From contig JBGPBY010000093.1 in the NCBI GenBank assembly GCA_041481485.1, positions 1-18,007 of the forward strand: a DNA stretch of 18,007 nt. Reading direction: 5' to 3'. A program made the translations under genes and the position numbers. Below, one piece after another: positions 13,884 through 18,007 of this stretch. Below the pieces are notes generated by a model. That model did no database searches and was not told the DNA's origin. It saw only the letters and a program-made list of their open reading frames with translations. Source of the stretch: JBGPBY01 sp041481485. GTDB taxonomy: Bacteria; Acidobacteriota; Terriglobia; 20CM-2-55-15. Positions within the stretch are counted from its first letter, which is position 1. Each line of letters opens with the position of its first letter.

Positions 13884-14663
13884 ATGCGAAATCGCGCAAT
13901 TGTTCTGATGGTCGCTTTTCTCATTCTTGCATATGCCGCAGCAATACTGAGTGCGCAAACCAGCACCAAAGACTCCAGGGGGTATCTGGCCGATCCAACC
14001 TTCTCCGACGCTCAAAATTTCTCTGGCGTTTGGCAATTGGAGAACTACAGTCCTAAGCTTCTCCCCGTCGACGGCAGCCCTCTGCCATTCACCAAAGAAG
14101 GAAAGCTGCTGTTCGACAAGAACACCAAAGATCTAAAGAAAGCCGACGAGGCACATCGCCGATGCGTTCCGCTTGGGACACCAAGGGCTTTCGCATCGCC
14201 GTATCCGTTCCTGATCGTTCAATCCTCAGAGAGGCTGCTTGCTCTGTTTGAGCAGAATCGGACAGTCATCGGGATTTACATGAATTCTCAGCATAAGGAT
14301 CCAAAGATATGGGATCCGTCGTTTGTTGGAGATGGGATTGCCCATTGGGAGGGCGATGTGCTCGTCGCCGATATCGTGAATCAGAATGGTCAGGGGTGGA
14401 TCGACGATTCCGGAGTACCGACGAGTGAAAAACTTCACGTCGTCGAACGCTGGAGGAAGGTCAGTTCCCGTTTGGAAGTGACATTAACGATCGATGACCC
14501 CGTCATCTTCACCCGTGCGTGGACGGCGCGGCAGACATACGCGCCGCGTCCCGGCCTGCAGGTGGAGGACGGTTGGGTTTGCGATGAGTCCCACCGCAGT
14601 GTCGCTAACGTGAAGGGGGCCGATGCCTACTTTCCAGAGTCCACAACAAAAACCACGAGATGA
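13884..14663 (+). CDS. Secreted 'HWEGD' family protein, paralogue 1
   Basis: Unassigned exported protein of 259 residues. The N-terminus MRNRAIVLMVAFLILAYAAAILSAQ reads as a signal peptide. The core FSGVWQL...PLPFTKEGK is followed by RCVPLGTP (Cys94), HWEGDVLVADIV (154-165), TSEKLHVVERWR (180-191), DDPVIFTRAW (204-213) and WVCDES (Cys233). The same pattern recurs in the next gene, so the two are paralogues. Cys94 and Cys233 are placed to form a disulfide. The family is common in Acidobacteriota and some proteobacteria but I know no function for it. It starts at the base after the DUF6152 stop, indicating coupled translation. Its stop lies in an 11-bp tandem duplication. Confidence 0.78.
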   Translation: MRNRAIVLMVAFLILAYAAAILSAQTSTKDSRGYLADPTFSDAQNFSGVWQLENYSPKLLPVDGSPLPFTKEGKLLFDKNTKDLKKADEAHRRCVPLGTPRAFASPYPFLIVQSSERLLALFEQNRTVIGIYMNSQHKDPKIWDPSFVGDGIAHWEGDVLVADIVNQNGQGWIDDSGVPTSEKLHVVERWRKVSSRLEVTLTIDDPVIFTRAWTARQTYAPRPGLQVEDGWVCDESHRSVANVKGADAYFPESTTKTTR

Positions 14664-14675
14664 GCACGAGATGAG
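14654..14675 (+). repeat. 11-bp tandem duplication at a gene junction
   Basis: CACGAGATGAG occurs twice in immediate succession (14654-14664 and 14665-14675). The TGA stop of the upstream gene is in copy one and the ATG start of the downstream gene is in copy two. Removing one copy would restore an ATGA stop-start overlap, the same arrangement as at 15534-15537 in this operon. Confidence 0.9.
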
Positions 14676-15537
14676 ATTGATGAACACCCAAAATCGAACT
14701 CTTGAATCTGGACGTTTTCTCGCATCCTGCATTGTCGCTGCGTTCGTTGCGTCAAGCCTGTTACTTATTGCTTCGTCTGTCGTTGCCGCAGGCCAACAGC
14801 GTGGACCGCGCCGTCCGGCGTCAGCTCCCTTGATTCCAGGGAAAGGTCCGCGGGATTTCGACGCACAGTGGACGCCCGCTAATCCGCAGCTCTACGCGGA
14901 CTGGAAATTTCCCGATGATGTGCTTGCTCCCGACACGCTTGTGACTGCAACGAAGGACAAAGGCAAGTTGAACGAGAAGATTGATGATTTCCTCCAGCCG
15001 TGGGCCGCTGCCAAACGTCGGGAACATGTTCGTTTGAATGACATGGAAGGTATCTTTCAACTCACCCCTGAAAGTTCCTGCCGCCCGTACACAATGCCCG
15101 GTGAGTTTCAGGAGAGCGTGTTCGCATTTCAATACACGCTCACTCCTAAGTTGCTGGTGATGCAGCGTTGGAATGAGGGTGTGATACGTCTCATTTATAT
15201 TGACGAAAAGCATCCCCAGTCTTTGAAGCCGAGTTGGATGGGGCATTCGGTCGGGCACTGGGAGGGCGACACGCTGGTTGTGGACACCGTCGGGTTTAAC
15301 AGTGAAGGCCGGCTTTTTCCAGGAGTCCCGCACACAGAAAAGCTGCACATGACTGCTCGTTATCGCCTCATCAACGACGGGTCGCTAATGGAAATCATCT
15401 ACACCTACGATGACCCCGGCTCTGTCACGAGACCGATTAGCTTCGCCCGGATATTGCAGCGGAGTGTGCCGCGGCAAACTCAAGAAGCGATTTGCGGTGA
15501 GAACAACAAGGAACTCGAAGGTATCTACAGACGATGA
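14671..15537 (+). CDS. Secreted 'HWEGD' family protein, paralogue 2
   Basis: Exported or membrane-anchored protein of 288 residues, paralogous to the preceding gene product. After a short polar lead, the hydrophobic stretch FLASCIVAAFVASSLLLIASSVVAAGQ (about 16-42) serves as a long signal peptide or anchor. Shared landmarks: Cys137 in SSCRPYTMPGEFQ; GHWEGDTLVVDTVGFN (195-210); HTEKLHMTARYR; YDDPGSVTRP; and Cys275 near the C-terminus. Function is unknown. The start is ATG 14671 within copy two of the 11-bp duplication; ATG 14680 is an alternative that shortens it by three residues. Its stop overlaps the ankyrin gene start as ATGA, so translation is probably coupled. Confidence 0.78.
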   Translation: MRLMNTQNRTLESGRFLASCIVAAFVASSLLLIASSVVAAGQQRGPRRPASAPLIPGKGPRDFDAQWTPANPQLYADWKFPDDVLAPDTLVTATKDKGKLNEKIDDFLQPWAAAKRREHVRLNDMEGIFQLTPESSCRPYTMPGEFQESVFAFQYTLTPKLLVMQRWNEGVIRLIYIDEKHPQSLKPSWMGHSVGHWEGDTLVVDTVGFNSEGRLFPGVPHTEKLHMTARYRLINDGSLMEIIYTYDDPGSVTRPISFARILQRSVPRQTQEAICGENNKELEGIYRR

Positions 15538-17027
15538 TTGCCAAGTTCCTTATTATTGCGGTCTTTGTATCCACGTTTGCCTTCGGCGCCGAAATCGATG
15601 TGCGTTTAGCAGAGGCATCGCAGCGCGGCGACAGAGCGGCCGTGCGTTCTCTGCTGCAGCAACGCGTGGATGTCAATGCAGCGCTTCCGGATGGCACGAC
15701 CGCATTGCATTGGGCAGTGCGGGCTGACGATGTGGAAACAACGGATTTGTTGATACGAGCGGGCGCTAAGGTTGCTGCCGCCGACAGGTATGGAGTGACG
15801 CCACTTTCCTTGGCAAGCCTCAATGCGAATGCCGGCATGATTGAGAAATTGATTCGTGCCGGCGCTGATCCTAATTCCGCCAACCCCTATGGAGAGACCG
15901 CGCTCATGACCTCAGCGCGAACGGGGAGCATCGAAGCCGTGAAAACCCTCCTCGACCGCGGAGCCGCCGTAGATGCAACAGAGAGTGTGCGCGGGCAAAC
16001 CGCGCTCATGTGGGCTGTTGTAGAGAACCATCCCGAGGTGGTGCGATTACTTCATCAGCGCGGAGCCAACATCAACTCTGCCTCGAGCGTATTCGTGCCT
16101 CCTCCTATACGCGCCGATCGAGTCGGCCAGGCGGCAGGCGCGGGCATCACTCGGCAGAAGTCGCAGGCGGCGCCCCAAGGCAAGATGACGCCGCTTTTGT
16201 ATGCGGCGCGCGATGGTAACTTTGAAATGTTACAGCTGCTTATGGAGCTGAGTGCCGACATCAAGCTAACGGACGCGAATGGTACCAGCCCTCTGGTCTT
16301 CGCGCTCGTCAACGGCCATGTCAGCACTGCCCGTTTCCTGCTGGAAAAAGGCGCCGACCCGAACGCCTCGGATGGATACGGCAGGGCCGCGCTTTTCACC
16401 GCCATCGACCTGCGGAACCTGGGCCTGCGTGGAAGCACCGAGACCACTGAGCTGATGAATCTGATCGAGGAACTCCTCGCTCGCGGCGCGAATCCGAACG
16501 CTCAAACCAAAGGGGTCGTGCCGATTCGAGGCTGGCAACAACGCGAGGGGTCCTGGGTAAATTTTACAGGACAGACTCCCTTCCTTCGGGCGGCGCTTTC
16601 AGGAGACGTCACCGTTATGCGTCTGCTTTTGAAATACAAAGCAGATCCAAAGCTGGCAACTGCCGGGGGCACGACGCCGTTAATGGCTGCGGCCGGCATC
16701 AACTGGGTGGCTAACAGGACATTCACACAGTCTTCGCGAGAGTCGCTCGAAGCGGTCCGCCTCTGTGTGGAACTCGGCAATGATGTCAACGCCGTCGACT
16801 CGATGGGATTCACTGCCATGCACGGCGCGGCCAATCGCGGCTCGAACGAGATCATACGGTTTCTTGCCGAAAAGGGCGCGAAGTTGGACCCCAAAGATGC
16901 CGAAGGCCGAACCCCGATGGATTTTGCCCAGGGGGTTTTCCTGGCGGTCGTTCCTCCGGTGAACAAACCGAGCACGATGGCATTGCTGCGTGAGTTGATG
17001 CGGACTGCCAACACGGCAGTCAGGTGA
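15534..17027 (+). CDS. Secreted ankyrin-repeat protein
   Basis: Exported protein of 497 residues built from about eleven ankyrin repeats. The signal peptide is MIAKFLIIAVFVSTFAFG. Repeats begin near residues 22, 54, 87, 120, 154, 217, 250, 283, 346, 379, 425 and possibly 458, with typical consensus pieces (GTTALHWAV, GVTPLSLAS, GETALMTSA, GQTALMWAV, GFTAMHGAA and RGADPN-like turns). Two insertions break the array: 185-216, Pro/Gln-rich, and about 323-345. Ankyrin stacks bind other proteins; here the partner is probably periplasmic and possibly encoded in the same operon (inference). In Acidobacteriota such proteins are often encoded beside DUF1592/DUF1552 proteins, as the next gene suggests. 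The start overlaps the previous stop (ATGA). Confidence 0.88.
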   Translation: MIAKFLIIAVFVSTFAFGAEIDVRLAEASQRGDRAAVRSLLQQRVDVNAALPDGTTALHWAVRADDVETTDLLIRAGAKVAAADRYGVTPLSLASLNANAGMIEKLIRAGADPNSANPYGETALMTSARTGSIEAVKTLLDRGAAVDATESVRGQTALMWAVVENHPEVVRLLHQRGANINSASSVFVPPPIRADRVGQAAGAGITRQKSQAAPQGKMTPLLYAARDGNFEMLQLLMELSADIKLTDANGTSPLVFALVNGHVSTARFLLEKGADPNASDGYGRAALFTAIDLRNLGLRGSTETTELMNLIEELLARGANPNAQTKGVVPIRGWQQREGSWVNFTGQTPFLRAALSGDVTVMRLLLKYKADPKLATAGGTTPLMAAAGINWVANRTFTQSSRESLEAVRLCVELGNDVNAVDSMGFTAMHGAANRGSNEIIRFLAEKGAKLDPKDAEGRTPMDFAQGVFLAVVPPVNKPSTMALLRELMRTANTAVR

Positions 17028-17037
17028 ATTCGATTCA

Positions 17038-18007
17038 ATGAAACGATCTCTCTATCTGTGTCTTGCCATCATCGCTGTTGTCGCCTCGCCATCTCGGCAA
17101 ATGGCGCGTCGTCAGTCGCCAGCAACAGCTATGCAGAGTGGTTCGTCGCAGCTGCTCAACACATACTGCATCACGTGCCACAACGAACGGCTCAAGACCG
17201 GCGGGCTTTCTTTAGAAAAGTTGGATGTCCAGCGTGTCGGCGAGAATGCTGAAACCTGGGAAAAAGTAATTCGCAAGCTCCGTTCCGGGATGATGCCTCC
17301 GAGCGGAGCACAGCGCCCGGATCGTACAACTCTCGACGTTTTTATGACATCCCTGGAGGCCGCGCTGGACGGAGTGGCCGAGGCCAGGCCAAATTCTGGA
17401 ACCCGTGCACTGCAGCGCTTGAATCGCACGGAGTACGGCAACGCCATTCGCGATTTGATCGGTCTTGAGATCGACACCAGTCTGCTTTTTCCGGGTGACG
17501 ATTCCAGTGACGGTTTTGACAACATAGCTGACGTCTTGCGGGTCTCTCCGGCGCTACTTGAGCGATACGTGTCCGCTGCGGCCAAGATCAGCCGCATGGC
17601 CGTTGGAAATCCATCCATTGCGCCCACAAGTACCACCTACCGCGTCCGCTCCGACTTGTCTCAGAACGACCATATTGAAGGTTTGCCGCTGGGTACCCGT
17701 GGCGGAATTCTGATTGAGCACAATTTCCCGCTGGATGCGGAATACGCATTCAAGTTCGGATTGTTAAAGACTGCCGTTGGCGCCATTTTCGGCGGCGGGG
17801 CCCCGGATGAGCAACTCGAGCTGAGTGTTGATGGTCTCAGGATTCAATTAATCAAGGTGGGCGGTACTGCAGGAAGAGAGGACCCCTCCGAGATACGCCG
17901 CTCTCTGAAGGCGGGCCCTCATCGCATCGAGGTTGCCTTCCTCAGGAAAACAGCTGCGGTCGTCGATGATGTGTTTCAGCCGTCTGCGAGGACGACAACG
18001 GACGTCG
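17038..18007 (+). CDS. Cytochrome c / DUF1587-DUF1592-type secreted protein (partial, cut by right edge)
   Basis: Open frame of 323 codons running off the window. The signal peptide is MKRSLYLCLAIIAVVASPSRQ. A cytochrome-like haem site YCITCHN has Cys44, Cys47 and His48, with MMPP (85-88) as the likely Met ligand region. A DUF1587 domain follows at about 125-188 (LQRLNRTEYGNAIRDLIGLEI...FPGDDSSDGFDN). After that comes a beta-rich segment (about 215-305) with PDEQLELSVDGLRI and GPHRIEVAFL, resembling the carbohydrate-binding-like part of these proteins. Full-length members continue into DUF1592, DUF1588 and DUF1585 domains, which would lie beyond the edge. The start is ATG 17038, 10 nt after the ankyrin stop, with AGGTGA at 17023-17028. 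No internal stop occurs. It is the last visible gene of the operon. Confidence 0.87.
   Translation, partial: MKRSLYLCLAIIAVVASPSRQMARRQSPATAMQSGSSQLLNTYCITCHNERLKTGGLSLEKLDVQRVGENAETWEKVIRKLRSGMMPPSGAQRPDRTTLDVFMTSLEAALDGVAEARPNSGTRALQRLNRTEYGNAIRDLIGLEIDTSLLFPGDDSSDGFDNIADVLRVSPALLERYVSAAAKISRMAVGNPSIAPTSTTYRVRSDLSQNDHIEGLPLGTRGGILIEHNFPLDAEYAFKFGLLKTAVGAIFGGGAPDEQLELSVDGLRIQLIKVGGTAGREDPSEIRRSLKAGPHRIEVAFLRKTAAVVDDVFQPSARTTTDV

Overview
The window looks like a chromosomal segment of a GC-moderate, soil-type Acidobacteriota bacterium, probably uncultured. This is an inference from gene content: a secreted quinoprotein alcohol-dehydrogenase-like protein with a partner dihaem cytochrome, a DUF6152 protein, tandem secreted 'HWEGD' proteins, a secreted ankyrin protein and a DUF1587/DUF1592-type cytochrome protein. 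No taxonomic marker gene is present.

Layout. (1) 66-3847 is housekeeping: a HhH-GPD DNA glycosylase (minus) diverges from an MFS exporter (plus), which is followed 4 nt later by a branched-chain aminotransferase (ilvE). The ilvE end overlaps tail-to-tail with a YihY/BrkB membrane protein (minus). (2) 3891-5216 encodes a secreted protein I do not recognise. (3) 5254-5753 is a 500-bp unit: two 49-bp, two-hairpin REP-like repeats in inverted orientation enclose a frameshifted DUF559 (Vsr-like) endonuclease gene. A third, shorter copy of the repeat lies at 1-37. (4) 5842-8459 is a two-gene operon (ATGA overlap) for a dihaem cytochrome c and a PQQ-type beta-propeller dehydrogenase. (5) 8456-13129 is an accessory, defence-like block. 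It holds a 943-aa protein joining a TOTE-type archaeo-eukaryotic primase domain, an SF2 helicase and a DUF559-type nuclease. A divergent hipBA toxin-antitoxin operon is separated from it by an AT-rich operator region, and a tRNA-Leu(CAA) closes the block. (6) 13494 to the right edge is a tightly packed operon for secreted proteins: DUF6152, two paralogous 'HWEGD' proteins, an ankyrin-repeat protein and a DUF1587-containing cytochrome c protein cut by the window edge.

The strongest points for a second look are: the hairpin-flanked endonuclease unit, whose two repeat copies differ by one compensatory base-pair swap; the pairing of the primase-helicase-nuclease gene with hipBA across a shared regulatory region that contains a TATC-N8-GATA dyad like the E. 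coli HipB operator; and a precise 11-bp tandem duplication that separates a stop from a start codon in the secreted-protein operon. All family assignments come from reading motifs by eye; no database search was run.
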